A DNA stretch of 64,000 nucleotides from Mucilaginibacter aquaedulcis (GTDB lineage Bacteria > Bacteroidota > Bacteroidia > Sphingobacteriales > Sphingobacteriaceae): positions 605,548-669,547 of the forward strand of contig NZ_JAUFPR010000004.1 in NCBI RefSeq assembly GCF_030409325.1, in the 5' to 3' direction. A program made the position numbers and the translations under genes. Below, one piece after another: positions 24,945-33,753 of this stretch; the first letter of the stretch is position 1, and each line of letters opens with the position of its first letter. The notes below the pieces were generated by a model. It was not told the origin of the DNA. It did no database searches and saw only the letters and a program-made list of their open reading frames with translations.

Positions 24945-25719
24945 AAAAACTAAGGCAGCCAAAAAGCCGCTTACCGTTGATCAAAAGATCACGAGGCGCA
25001 ATTTTATATCTTTTGGTACTTTCATTGTATTTGGAAGCGCTGCCTACGGCGGATGGAAGTGGTTGTACAATTCGCCCGAAGAAACAGCTACGGTAACCGC
25101 CGGTGCACGCAAACCACTACGGCGGGCATTAAATAAGACTGAACTGGCTTTCAGGCGTTTGTTCAGCAATAATAACCTGGTTAAAACCTATCCTAAAGAA
25201 ATGGCCGCCAAAAACGTGCGTCATAACAGCGACATCGGATCAGGCGGAAAGATTGATACGGCGGCGTGGCGATTACAAGTTAAAAAACAATCGGGCGAGG
25301 TGCTGAAGATTTCTATTGATGAGATCAAAACACTGCCTAGAACCGATATTATTTATGATTTTAAATGTGTAGAGGGCTGGGATCAGATATCGCACTGGGG
25401 AGGCGTAAAATTCAGCGATTTTATAAGCCACTACAAGCTTGATGATCATGCGCAGCTGGAATATGTTGGCCTGGAAACTCCGGATAAAAACTATTACGTA
25501 GGCATTGATATGCCAAGCGCTATGCACCCGCAAACATTGCTGGCCTATGAGGTGAATGAGCAACCATTGCCGCTCAAACATGGGGCGCCTTTAAGACTCA
25601 TCATTCCTGTAAAATATGGTATCAAAAATCTGAAACGAATAGGCAGTATCAGCTTTAGCAATAACCGCCCCCCTGATTACTGGGCCGAGCAGGGTTATGA
25701 TTATTATTCTGGTTTGTAA
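24925..25719 (+). CDS. Tat-exported molybdopterin-dependent oxidoreductase (MsrP/YedY or sulfite-oxidase type)
   Basis: 264 aa from the ATG at 24925 (MKTPFSKKTKAAKK); an earlier ATG at 24883 would overlap the cytochrome gene by 62 bp instead of 20. A twin-arginine signal (TRRNFISFGTFIVFG) precedes the sulfite-oxidase-fold Mo-cofactor domain: DFKCVEGW carries the Mo-ligand Cys (about residue 148), with SHWGGVKFSDF and HGAPLRLIIPVKYG following. Length and fold match MsrP (YedY), the periplasmic methionine sulfoxide reductase, although other substrates are possible. Mo supply from modABC close by and control by the ECF promoter are consistent with an oxidant response. Confidence 0.88.
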   Translation: MKTPFSKKTKAAKKPLTVDQKITRRNFISFGTFIVFGSAAYGGWKWLYNSPEETATVTAGARKPLRRALNKTELAFRRLFSNNNLVKTYPKEMAAKNVRHNSDIGSGGKIDTAAWRLQVKKQSGEVLKISIDEIKTLPRTDIIYDFKCVEGWDQISHWGGVKFSDFISHYKLDDHAQLEYVGLETPDKNYYVGIDMPSAMHPQTLLAYEVNEQPLPLKHGAPLRLIIPVKYGIKNLKRIGSISFSNNRPPDYWAEQGYDYYSGL

Positions 25720-25725
25720 TGAACG

Positions 25726-26832
25726 TTATTTAGTCACCGCTTTTAAAAAACGTTCAACAGTGTAAGTGGCTAATTGCCCGCCCGGTCCATGCAGGTTATA
25801 ATCAAAGCCATGAGTGGCCCAGGGCAGTTTAAGCAGAAAATGTTTAATGCCGTTTTGCTGTAGCTTTGCATTTAAACGCCTGCTGTGCTCGGGCGAAACC
25901 AGTACATCGTTATCGCCATGGAGCATCAGAGTAGGTACAGACTGTTTGTTAACAAACTCAAGCGGTGAACTGGCTGTATATTTTTCAGGCACCTGTCCGT
26001 AGGTACCGCCCAGATAGTTTTCCATCACCTTGCGCGAATCCATTACCAGCGGACTGGTGGGTGCGGAATATCCCCATACCATATCTGCAGGGCCATAATA
26101 ATCAATAACCGCCTTTAAACCGGGTAATTTATACGCGTAGGCAGCCAGTAAAGCTACCTGAGCTCCTGCCGACCGGCCCAGCAGAACAAAGCTACCGGTA
26201 TCTATATGTAGCTCTTCCGAATGATGGTGCAGGTAGCTCATAGCCGCTTGCACATCCTCAACCGGGGCCGGGTTTTTATAACCCGGCGCTAAACGATAAT
26301 TGATAGAAGCCACATTATAGCCGATGCTTGCCAGGTAATTACTTAATTCAGGCAGTTGCTTGTTATTGCCCCCGCTCCATGAGCCGCCATGTACCACCAC
26401 AACGCAAGGCCTTGCACCACCTATAGCCGACGGATAATAATCAAGGGTTAAACTATTATCGTATTTTATTTCCCGGGAGGCTATCTTTTTTGTTGGGCTG
26501 AATTGTTTCCAGAAGCTGAAAGGGATTTCCTTTATTTCGCTTTCACGGCCAAAAGTTTCTGTAAGGGTTTGGTTTAAACGGTTAGCTACCTTATAAGCCC
26601 TAATAATAGGCGATGTAAATAATATTAAAGCAACAATTCCCGCAATAGTACCTGCCAATTGATGTTTATCTGTATAAAAACCGGTTAAAAGCAACGCGGA
26701 TGTAATGAGCATAAATATCCACGGGAACTCGGTAACCAGGATAGCCAGCATCCATAAATGATATTCGGGGGCTTTAAAAATGGCCAGTAAGGAAACAAGC
26801 AAAAGCGCAATGCTGATGACTAAACGGATCAT
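25726..26832 (-). CDS. Membrane-anchored alpha/beta hydrolase (BD-FAE/esterase type)
   Basis: 368 aa. Three hydrophobic N-terminal segments (ISIALLLVSLLAIF; ILVTEFPWIFMLITSALLL; GTIAGIVALILFTSPII) precede an alpha/beta hydrolase: oxyanion motif VVVHGGSW, nucleophile elbow GRSAG, Asp in LHGDNDVLVSP and His in WATHGFD. Resembles the BD-FAE/carboxylesterase families. Substrate unknown. Convergent with the Mo-oxidoreductase gene, 6 bp apart, so not part of that operon. Confidence 0.88.
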   Translation of the reverse strand: MIRLVISIALLLVSLLAIFKAPEYHLWMLAILVTEFPWIFMLITSALLLTGFYTDKHQLAGTIAGIVALILFTSPIIRAYKVANRLNQTLTETFGRESEIKEIPFSFWKQFSPTKKIASREIKYDNSLTLDYYPSAIGGARPCVVVVHGGSWSGGNNKQLPELSNYLASIGYNVASINYRLAPGYKNPAPVEDVQAAMSYLHHHSEELHIDTGSFVLLGRSAGAQVALLAAYAYKLPGLKAVIDYYGPADMVWGYSAPTSPLVMDSRKVMENYLGGTYGQVPEKYTASSPLEFVNKQSVPTLMLHGDNDVLVSPEHSRRLNAKLQQNGIKHFLLKLPWATHGFDYNLHGPGGQLATYTVERFLKAVTK

Positions 26833-26865
26833 TGGGCAATTTAAAAAATAAATAGGGATACCTGC

Positions 26866-27033
26866 TTATAATGCCAGGCAATGGTTTGGGTGGTGCAATG
26901 CAATATTCTTGTGTGCAACCAGGGAATGAGCCGGAAACATGTAAGCAGCAGTAAGCCGTTTATTAGTTTGCGCTTCGGCCACACATGAAAACACGAATGA
27001 TGCAGCCAAAATAAACAGCAAATATTTTATCAT
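26866..27033 (-). CDS. Small putative secreted protein
   Basis: 55 aa from the ATG at 27033 (MIKYLLFILAASFVFSCVAEAQ), which reads as a convincing signal peptide. The remaining 30 residues (TNKRLTAAYMFPAHSLVAHKN onward) match nothing I know. It may be a small exported protein or the remnant of a longer gene. Lies 33 bp upstream of the alpha/beta hydrolase gene on the same strand. Confidence 0.35.
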   Translation of the reverse strand: MIKYLLFILAASFVFSCVAEAQTNKRLTAAYMFPAHSLVAHKNIALHHPNHCLAL

Positions 27034-27093
27034 CCTGATATCGGATTCCATCGCTTTAAAATTTAATGGCGATGGGTTATATCATTAAATAAA

Positions 27094-27124
27094 AAACCAT
27101 CGCTTTATAGTAAAACGATGGTTT
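27094..27124 (-). terminator. Intrinsic terminator of the TIM-barrel gene
   Basis: A 9-bp stem AAACCATCG/CGATGGTTT with a 13-base loop and a T-run on the minus strand, 28 bp beyond the stop of the sugar isomerase-like gene. Confidence 0.6.
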
Positions 27125-27151
27125 GTATATTATCTGTTATTGTAACAAATT

Positions 27152-28036
27152 TTAAACAAGATTCTTTTTAATGTAGGTGATACTTTGGGTGATGCTATCA
27201 AAAGGATCGCCAGGGCATTTATCCTGTTCTACAAAGAAATACTGCAAACCAGCTTTTTTCGATTGGGCAAATATCTTTTTAAAGTCGATGATGCCATTAC
27301 CTACTTCGGTAAAGTTTCTTTCCGGTGTTTTATCCAGATCTTTTACGTGCCAAAGCGGGAAACGGCCCGGATTTTCATTAAACAAGGCAAATGGGTCCTG
27401 GTTGGCTTTAGTTATCCAGTACAGGTCCATTTCAAACTTAACCAGGTTTTTATCAGTGTTCTTTAAAATGGTTTCGTACGGGTACTTGCCATCTTCCTGT
27501 ATAAATTCAAAATCGTGGTTGTGATAGCAAAGCTGTATACCTGCTTTTTTACAGGTTTCGCCGGCTTTGTTAAAATCATCTGATATTTTTTTGTAGTGGT
27601 CAAGGTTGCCACGTTCTGGCTGCGACAAATAGGCGCAAACCATATATTTGATACCAACCTCGGCAGCATCATTCACGGCTTTTTCCCAATCATTCAGGAT
27701 AGTTCCTTTTTGCGATGCGCCATTCACCTGCTCTTCGCCCAGGCGATAGTGAGCGCTTGGCATAATGAGGCCGCTTTGTTTTAGCTGGGCTTTAAATGCC
27801 TTGGCATCCATCCCGTAAAATAATTCAGAGCCGGTGTAAGTTGCGCCCTCAACCGAGTTAAAACCTGTTTGTGCAACCTTAGCCAGCGTTGCGGCTGGGT
27901 CTTTAGCCATGGCATCGCGAACAGTGTATAATTGCAGGCCGATATACTTTTTGTCGTACGCAAATAAGTTGGGCGCTGCTAAAAGTCCGGCCGAAAGCAA
28001 TGCCGAAGTTTTGAGAAATGAACGTCTGGTAGTCAT
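27152..28036 (-). CDS. Tat-exported sugar phosphate isomerase/epimerase-like TIM-barrel protein
   Basis: 294 aa. A twin-arginine signal (TTRRSFLKTSALLSAGLLAA) precedes a xylose-isomerase-like TIM barrel: IGLQLYTVRDAM, GFNSVEGATYTG, LCYHNHDFEF, VKFEMDLYWI, WHVKDLD, YFFVEQDKC. The His/Glu/Asp residues of the metal site appear present. Exported members are frequent in Bacteroidota and several work on 3-keto sugars; the DUF1080 and GMC genes near 36-39 kb belong to that kind of pathway, though they are not adjacent. Confidence 0.85.
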   Translation of the reverse strand: MTTRRSFLKTSALLSAGLLAAPNLFAYDKKYIGLQLYTVRDAMAKDPAATLAKVAQTGFNSVEGATYTGSELFYGMDAKAFKAQLKQSGLIMPSAHYRLGEEQVNGASQKGTILNDWEKAVNDAAEVGIKYMVCAYLSQPERGNLDHYKKISDDFNKAGETCKKAGIQLCYHNHDFEFIQEDGKYPYETILKNTDKNLVKFEMDLYWITKANQDPFALFNENPGRFPLWHVKDLDKTPERNFTEVGNGIIDFKKIFAQSKKAGLQYFFVEQDKCPGDPFDSITQSITYIKKNLV

Positions 28037-28117
28037 TGGTTTACTTTTAATATTGGTTTACGTAAATATAGTGTAATATGAACACCAAAGCAAATGACGT
28101 AATTTTAATTGAATGGT

Positions 28118-28909
28118 TTAAATCTGTGATGCAGTGAGCGGCTGTAACAATGTTGATGTAATGTGTGTAACCAGCTTGGCATCTGAGTAATCAGGAACGC
28201 TGCTTATCTTTTTCCACTCCGGATCGCTGCCAAAAGCTTTCCAGTGGGCAGCCTTAGCATCCAGATCATCAAAAGTGATCATATAAATGAGGTTTGGCCG
28301 GTGATCACCAATAATGGTTTCGCCAAAAAATACAGGGTTAAATCCAAGGCGTTTAAAAACATCTATCTCGCCGGCATCATTAAACATTTCCAGCTTCTTT
28401 TTGCCAGCACTTTCGGTAGCATGCTCATAACGGCGCAGCTCAAATATCCGTGGGCTTTGCTTGGGTATCTGCATTTTAGGCATATGCGCAAAGGCTTTCA
28501 ATAAGGAGCTTTCAATGCGCTCATACGCTGGTTCAATGGCGGGTGCTGTTAAGTAAGCAGCTCCTTTTTCCTGGTAAACGGGGTCTTTATCAAGCTTTTC
28601 TTGCACGGTTAAAAAATCGGCAAGGCTGTTAAAGGGTATCAGCGCGTAAATTTTGGTTTGGCCATCGGGCTTAAGCTCGGTAAACACGCCAATATTTTTG
28701 CTACCCAGTTTGTTTAACGCAGGTATGGCCGCGTTTTGAAAATAGTCTTCAACCAGTTTTTGCTGCGATTCGTTTTTTAAAATGTAAGTACGCAGTTCGT
28801 AAAATTGGGTGCCGGTGTCTTTAGCTGATGTTGCCATACTGCTTAGGGGTAATATACTTGCCGCGGCACCTGTTAAAACGGATGCCTTTACAAATGATCG
28901 TCTTTTCAT
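28118..28909 (-). CDS. Tat-exported NIPSNAP-family protein
   Basis: 263 aa with a twin-arginine type signal (KRRSFVKASVLTGAAASIL). Two NIPSNAP (dimeric alpha/beta barrel) repeats open with FYELRTYIL and IFELRRYEHA. The second holds NPVFFGETIIGDHRPNLIYMITF. The function of bacterial NIPSNAP proteins is unknown. Same strand and style of export as the TIM-barrel gene 81 bp downstream; possibly co-transcribed. Confidence 0.88.
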   Translation of the reverse strand: MKRRSFVKASVLTGAAASILPLSSMATSAKDTGTQFYELRTYILKNESQQKLVEDYFQNAAIPALNKLGSKNIGVFTELKPDGQTKIYALIPFNSLADFLTVQEKLDKDPVYQEKGAAYLTAPAIEPAYERIESSLLKAFAHMPKMQIPKQSPRIFELRRYEHATESAGKKKLEMFNDAGEIDVFKRLGFNPVFFGETIIGDHRPNLIYMITFDDLDAKAAHWKAFGSDPEWKKISSVPDYSDAKLVTHITSTLLQPLTASQI

Positions 28910-29078
28910 TTATTGAAGGTTAATATGCTAAAGATAACAAGTAAACCTTAAACCGCAATATCATACAGCGCTTAGGTTATCTATCAATTAAGTAGTTGTT
29001 TTTACATATAAAACACATTCTTTTATATAAACTTGCAATTGTAAAACAGTTGCCACCCTTGGCAACCAAAAGTAAAAC

Positions 29079-29909
29079 ATGAGTCAGGAGTTTTATCAGC
29101 AAATTTTTAACAAGCAGCAAAGGCTTGAGGCTGTGCCATCTAATAAGGAGATCACCAAATGGGCTCTCCAGGTTATTCATTTGCTGTATCCCGAACAAAC
29201 TGGAAAGGTATTTGGAAATGTGGATGACCTGAAGGCAGAGTTTGCATTGCTGGAAAAAGAGCTTTGCCATATAATGGAGGTTACCAAAGCCTGCATTAAT
29301 CACGATAACAAGAAACGGGCAAGCTACTTTTTTGAACAGCTGCCGCAGCTGTACGAGGTATTGAATACCGATATACAGGCCATATTTAACGGCGACCCTG
29401 CTGCACGCAGCGAGTTTGAAGTGGTACGCACCTACCCCGGTTTTTATGCCATATCGCTTTATCGCCTGGCGCATAGTTTATATAAGGAAGATGTGCCCCT
29501 GATACCCCGGATACTGACAGAATATGCCCACTCCAAAACAGGTATTGACATACACCCTGCCGCGGAAATTGGTGAGTATTTTTATATAGATCACGGCACA
29601 GGAATAGTTATTGGCGAGAGCTGTAAAATTGGCAATCATGTAAAATTATACCAGGGCGTAACCTTAGGTGCCTTAAGTGTTGATAAGAGCATGGCCAATA
29701 CCAAACGCCATCCAACGGTTGAAGATAATGTGGTGATCTACTCGGGCGCTACCATACTCGGCGGCGAAACCATTATTGGGCACAACAGTATTATTGGGGG
29801 CAACGTTTGGCTTACCAAAAGCCTGCCGCCAAATTCAAGGGTGTATCACACACCAAGTCACCGGATACTTAAAAGCCTGAGCCGGCGTATATTTGGTGAT
29901 AAGAAATAA
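29079..29909 (+). CDS. cysE: Serine O-acetyltransferase
   Basis: 276 aa. An N-terminal helical domain is followed by left-handed beta-helix hexapeptides (IDIHPAAEIGEYFYIDHGTG, IGNHVKLYQGVTLGA, HPTVEDNVVIYSGATILGG), the serine acetyltransferase signature with the catalytic His in DHGTG. Converts serine and acetyl-CoA to O-acetylserine. cysM follows 30 bp downstream, completing cysteine synthesis. The C-terminus (SRRIFGDKK) lacks the usual Ile ending that binds CysK, so a stable cysteine synthase complex is less certain. Confidence 0.92.
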   Translation: MSQEFYQQIFNKQQRLEAVPSNKEITKWALQVIHLLYPEQTGKVFGNVDDLKAEFALLEKELCHIMEVTKACINHDNKKRASYFFEQLPQLYEVLNTDIQAIFNGDPAARSEFEVVRTYPGFYAISLYRLAHSLYKEDVPLIPRILTEYAHSKTGIDIHPAAEIGEYFYIDHGTGIVIGESCKIGNHVKLYQGVTLGALSVDKSMANTKRHPTVEDNVVIYSGATILGGETIIGHNSIIGGNVWLTKSLPPNSRVYHTPSHRILKSLSRRIFGDKK

Positions 29910-29939
29910 GCATACATCTACATATAAAAGCAATATATT

Positions 29940-30812
29940 ATGGCTGGTATAATTGATATAATTGGTAATACGCCACTGGTTGAGATCAAGAAACTGAACC
30001 CCAACCCTAACGTTAAAATATACGCCAAACTGGAGGGAAATAACCCCGGTGGCAGCGTAAAAGACCGAGCCTCGCTCAATATGATCCGCAGCGCTATTGA
30101 ACGCGGAGAAATAAAACCAGGCACTAAATTGATTGAGGCTACCAGCGGTAATACCGGCATAGCCTTGGCCATGATAGCACGCCTGTTTGATCTGGAGATT
30201 GAACTCATTATGCCATCAAGCTCTACCCGTGAGCGTACACTTACCATGGAAGCCTATGGGGCTAAAGTGACCTTAATGGAGAGCATGGAAGCAGCCCGCG
30301 ACTATGCCGAAGAGAAAGGTGCTACAGCAGGTTACTTTTTGCTGAACCAATTTGCCAACCCGGATAACTATATGGCCCACGTAAAAACAACCGGCCCCGA
30401 AATATGGCGTGATACCGAGGGAAAAATAACTCATTTTGTAAGCGCCATGGGTACTACCGGTACTATTATGGGTTGTTCTCGATATTTAAAAGATCAGGAT
30501 AAGGATATTCAGATAGTGGGCTGCCAGCCAACCGAAGGCTCATCAATACCAGGTATACGCCGCTGGCCCGAACCCTATTTGCCAAAGATATTTGATGCCA
30601 CCCGGGTTGACAGGGTAATGGATATATCTGAAGCTGATGCCACACAAATGGCCCGGGATATGGCCAAAACCGAAGGCATTTTTGCCGGGATGAGCAGCGG
30701 AGGAGCACTATCTGCAGCTATAAAACTGGCAGGGGAGCTTACCGAAGGTGTGATCGTTTTCATTTGCTGCGACCGCGGCGACAGGTATTTAAGCAGCGAC
30801 TTGTTTGGGTAA
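29940..30812 (+). CDS. cysM: Cysteine synthase (O-acetylserine sulfhydrylase, CysM type)
   Basis: 290 aa, fold type II PLP enzyme. IGNTPLVEI, PLP Lys41 in GGSVKDRAS, substrate loop TSGNTGIAL and phosphate loop GTTGTIMG are all intact; the end CCDRGDRYLSSDLFG is typical of CysM. Makes cysteine from O-acetylserine and sulfide (or thiosulfate, in CysM-type enzymes). Operon with cysE. Confidence 0.92.
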   Translation: MAGIIDIIGNTPLVEIKKLNPNPNVKIYAKLEGNNPGGSVKDRASLNMIRSAIERGEIKPGTKLIEATSGNTGIALAMIARLFDLEIELIMPSSSTRERTLTMEAYGAKVTLMESMEAARDYAEEKGATAGYFLLNQFANPDNYMAHVKTTGPEIWRDTEGKITHFVSAMGTTGTIMGCSRYLKDQDKDIQIVGCQPTEGSSIPGIRRWPEPYLPKIFDATRVDRVMDISEADATQMARDMAKTEGIFAGMSSGGALSAAIKLAGELTEGVIVFICCDRGDRYLSSDLFG

Positions 30813-30853
30813 ACCAAAAGATAGATAGGAGCCCAAAGTAAAGAAAGCAATTC

Positions 30854-30950
30854 CGTCATCCTGAACTTGTTTCAGGATCTCACAGATAGAGGTTCTTGTA
30901 GTAAAAAGGTGACCTGAGCAGTGGGATGCCGAAATAAATTCGGCATGACG
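30854..30950. repeat. Palindromic intergenic element, CGTCATCC/GGCATGACG family, copy A
   Basis: Two hairpins, CCTGAAC...TTCAGG and ATGCCGAA...TTCGGCAT, inside the terminal repeat CGTCAT/ATGACG. The same 95-97 bp unit occurs in opposite orientation at 48391-48485 and 54946-55040. No coding potential; it lies in the 342-bp gap between cysM and the GH43 gene. Confidence 0.85.
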
Positions 30951-30998
30951 TCCTGTTTACAATATTTATTATTCAGAAAAATCAACCGTACAATCTTT

Positions 30999-31120
30999 TG
31001 TCATTTCGATAGAGCATAGGCAGGCCAGAGCTGGGTGCGAAAGAGAAATCTTATACATATGCCAACAGATTTACTGCTTGTTTTATATAAGATTTCTCCT
31101 CGTTCCTCGTCGAAATGACA
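30999..31120. repeat. Palindromic intergenic element with TGTCATTTCGA ends
   Basis: 122 bp bounded by TGTCATTTCGA and its reverse complement TCGAAATGACA, with an inner pair GAGAAATCTTATA/TATAAGATTTCTC. MITE- or REP-like; noncoding. Confidence 0.8.
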
Positions 31121-31154
31121 GCTTTTATGTTTAAAAAGTGGTGAGTTTTCCTCG

Positions 31155-32156
31155 CTATTTCAATTTTCTGGCAGTCACCCCTTCATTGGTGATCTTCACA
31201 GGTTGAATGTTACCATCAGCATCAAAGTACATTTTATCAATACACATCACGCGGTGGTTGGCATCGGTTTCTGTTAGCGGGCGGCGATGGTAAACAATAT
31301 ACCATTCATCAGTTCCGGGAACGTTGATCACCGAGTGGTGGCCTGCCCCGGTTGCTATACTTGCATCCTGCTTAAGGATGGTAGCAATACGTTTAAAGGG
31401 GCCAAAAGGCGAATCGCCAACGGCATAAGCCACACGGTAATCGGGACCTGTCCAGCCGCCTTCGCTCCACATAAAGTAATATTTCCCTTTGCGTTTAAAC
31501 ATTACAGGGCCTTCTACATAGCCTTCAGGAGTTATCTTTTTATAAGTTTCGCCGTCTTTGAATGGTATAAGACCTGTAAAATCATCTTTTAACTTCGCGA
31601 TGTTGCACTGACCCCATCCGCCATATATCATATAATACTGGCCGTCATCATCTTTATAAACAAACTGGTCAATAGGTTGTGCTTTGTTAATGATCTGGTC
31701 AATAAGAGGTTTGCCTAAAAGGTCTTTAAAAGGGCCTTCGGGCTTATCGCTAACAGCAACACCTATCCCTCCCTTTTCATTATTATTCTGGATATCATTA
31801 GCACCAAAAAAGATATAATATTTGCCACCTTTTTCAGTAACGGCAGGTGCCCATAAGGCGCGCTTTACCCATTTTACACCGGTGGTATCAATAATGTGCG
31901 GGTGTTTTGTCCAATGCACCAGATCGGTTGAAGAAAAGGCATCCATAAATACCTGCTGGTTGTATTTGGCCGAGTAGGTTGGATATAACCAGTACTGGTT
32001 ATTGAAAATTTTAGCTTCAGGATCGGCATACCAGCCTTCTACAACGGGGTTACCCGAAGTTTTTTTGTCTTGTGCAAAAGTATTAACGGCAGGCGCAACC
32101 AATGCGGCGCCTAATAGTACTTGTAAAAGCAGCTTTTGGGCTACGTTGTTTTTCAT
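31155..32156 (-). CDS. Secreted glycoside hydrolase family 43 protein
   Basis: 333 aa from the ATG at 32156 (MKNNVAQKLLLQVLLGAALV), which gives a clean signal peptide ending TFAQ; the longer frame overlaps the helicase gene and is rejected. Five-bladed propeller motifs of GH43: GWYADPEA (base Asp), PIDQFVYKDDDGQYYMIYGG (pKa Asp) and EGPVMFKRKGKYYFMWSEGG (acid Glu). Probably an arabinosidase, xylosidase or galactosidase of the periplasm. It begins 4 bp after the stop of the DEAD-box gene, an unrelated neighbour on the same strand. Confidence 0.9.
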   Translation of the reverse strand: MKNNVAQKLLLQVLLGAALVAPAVNTFAQDKKTSGNPVVEGWYADPEAKIFNNQYWLYPTYSAKYNQQVFMDAFSSTDLVHWTKHPHIIDTTGVKWVKRALWAPAVTEKGGKYYIFFGANDIQNNNEKGGIGVAVSDKPEGPFKDLLGKPLIDQIINKAQPIDQFVYKDDDGQYYMIYGGWGQCNIAKLKDDFTGLIPFKDGETYKKITPEGYVEGPVMFKRKGKYYFMWSEGGWTGPDYRVAYAVGDSPFGPFKRIATILKQDASIATGAGHHSVINVPGTDEWYIVYHRRPLTETDANHRVMCIDKMYFDADGNIQPVKITNEGVTARKLK

Positions 32157-32160
32157 TTTA

Positions 32161-33387
32161 TTACTGTATGTTCTTTTTAGGTTTCTTTTTGTTAAAGCGC
32201 CTGTTGGGTTTCCTTTTAGCGTCGGATTTTTGATCGTGCTGGCCAGGCAGCGGCTGTATAGCGGCAAGTTCGTCAGGTAAACCAACCAGCCTGATAGGTT
32301 TTTCTATCAGCTGTTCAATATTTTTCAGCTTGCGCTCGTCGCGGTGGTTAACAAAGGTGATGGCGGTGCCGGTAGTTGCAGCGCGGGCGGTGCGGCCAAT
32401 GCGGTGAATATAATCTTCGGGGTCGCCCGGTACATCATAATTGATCACGAGGTCTATACCCTCCACGTCAATACCGCGCGATAAGGCATCGGTGCCGATA
32501 ATTACCGGTAACTGCTTGTTTTTGAATTTCAACAGTATTTCTTCACGTTCCTTTTGTTCCAGATCGGAATGAAAGGCCATGGCGTTGATCTTGATTGCCT
32601 TAAGTTCTTTGTACAGTGATTTTACAATTTCCTTGCGGGAAGCGAAGATGATGGTGCTGGTATAAGCCGAATCGCGCAGGATAAGCTGCAGTAACGGTGT
32701 TTTTTGCTGATCATGCAGGCGGTAGATCTGCTGATCGATACCAACGGCAGGTTGAGAAATAGCGATATTGATCTGCTGTGGATCTTTCAGTACCGACTTA
32801 GCCAGCGAACGGATGCGCCCCGGCATGGTTGCCGAAAACAGCAGCGTTTGCCTGGTTTTAGGCAGGTAGCTGATGATCTTCATAATATCGTCGGAGAAAC
32901 CCATGTCCAGCATGCGGTCGGCTTCGTCCAATATCAGATGGGTTAAATGGTTAAGCTTTAAAACACCTGATGTAAGGTGAGCGATTAAGCGGCCGGGTGT
33001 GGCAATAATAATGTTCACATTATTTTGTATTCCCCTGCGTTGCTGTTCATAAGCCATGCCATCGCCGCCGCCGAATACGGCAATAGAACTAACGCCTGTA
33101 AAATAAGCCAGGCCTTCAACCTGCTGGTCAATTTGCTGGGCAAGCTCACGGGTTGGCGCTAATATAAGTGCGCTGGTATGGTGTTTATTGGTGCTGCTGA
33201 TGTGGTTTAAAACAGGCAGCAGGTATGCGCCGGTTTTACCGGTACCGGTTTGTGCGCAGGCAATAAGATCCTGCCCGTTCAAAATAACCGGGATGGCCAT
33301 TTCCTGTATAGGCGTAGGGGTGGTAAATCCCATACTTTGAATGCCTTCAAATAATTGTTCGTTGAAATTAAAATCCTGAAACGTCAC
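32161..33387 (-). CDS. DEAD-box RNA helicase (RhlE-like)
   Basis: 408 aa. Q motif FNFNEQLFEGIQSMGFTTPTPIQE, motif I AQTGTGKT, Ia PTRELAQQ, II DEAD, III SAT, IV/V region IIGTDALSRGIDV and VI HRIGRTARA are all present. A basic tail (KRKPNRRFNKKKPKKN) probably binds RNA. Unwinds RNA in ribosome assembly or mRNA turnover. Bacteroidota carry several paralogues, so the exact symbol is left blank. Confidence 0.93.
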   Translation of the reverse strand: MTFQDFNFNEQLFEGIQSMGFTTPTPIQEMAIPVILNGQDLIACAQTGTGKTGAYLLPVLNHISSTNKHHTSALILAPTRELAQQIDQQVEGLAYFTGVSSIAVFGGGDGMAYEQQRRGIQNNVNIIIATPGRLIAHLTSGVLKLNHLTHLILDEADRMLDMGFSDDIMKIISYLPKTRQTLLFSATMPGRIRSLAKSVLKDPQQINIAISQPAVGIDQQIYRLHDQQKTPLLQLILRDSAYTSTIIFASRKEIVKSLYKELKAIKINAMAFHSDLEQKEREEILLKFKNKQLPVIIGTDALSRGIDVEGIDLVINYDVPGDPEDYIHRIGRTARAATTGTAITFVNHRDERKLKNIEQLIEKPIRLVGLPDELAAIQPLPGQHDQKSDAKRKPNRRFNKKKPKKNIQ

Positions 33388-33542
33388 TATATGTTGTTAG
33401 TAAATTATGCAAGGTATGAAAATTTGTTGTTTAAATAGCAATTAAACAGGATGGTAGGTGCCAGAAGTATTGGCCTGCTTAAAACCATGCCCGCACCCCG
33501 GAGAGGTATACTGTTTATAGCAAAGTCATTTTTGCACATTTG

Positions 33543-33601
33543 AGCTCCGTGGGAGCTTCCTATAATCAGTATATCTATCATCAGGAAGCTCCTCCGGAGC
33601 T
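33543..33601. repeat. Palindromic element AGCTCCG...CGGAGCT
   Basis: 19-bp arms (33543-33561 and 33583-33601) match at 17 positions, built on AGCTCC and AGGAAGCTCC. It is the only notable structure in the 366-bp gap between the helicase and EthD genes, apart from a weak promoter-like TTTG-N16-TATCTTTA at 33711-33738. Confidence 0.65.
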
Positions 33602-33753
33602 AAGAGGTTATCAATTGAATGCTAAAAACTGGCGGCCCTGGTGGGGTATTTACCAGCATTAATCTAATTGCTTTAACGGTATTAAATGATTGATTATAAG
33701 TTCTTAAAATTTTGAATGATGATTTTTTTCTATCTTTAATTTAACCTTAAAGC

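Noticed and set aside
28977..29474. 165-aa minus-strand ORF
   Set aside because: Lies over cysE, whose product is clear; no family resemblance or start context of its own.
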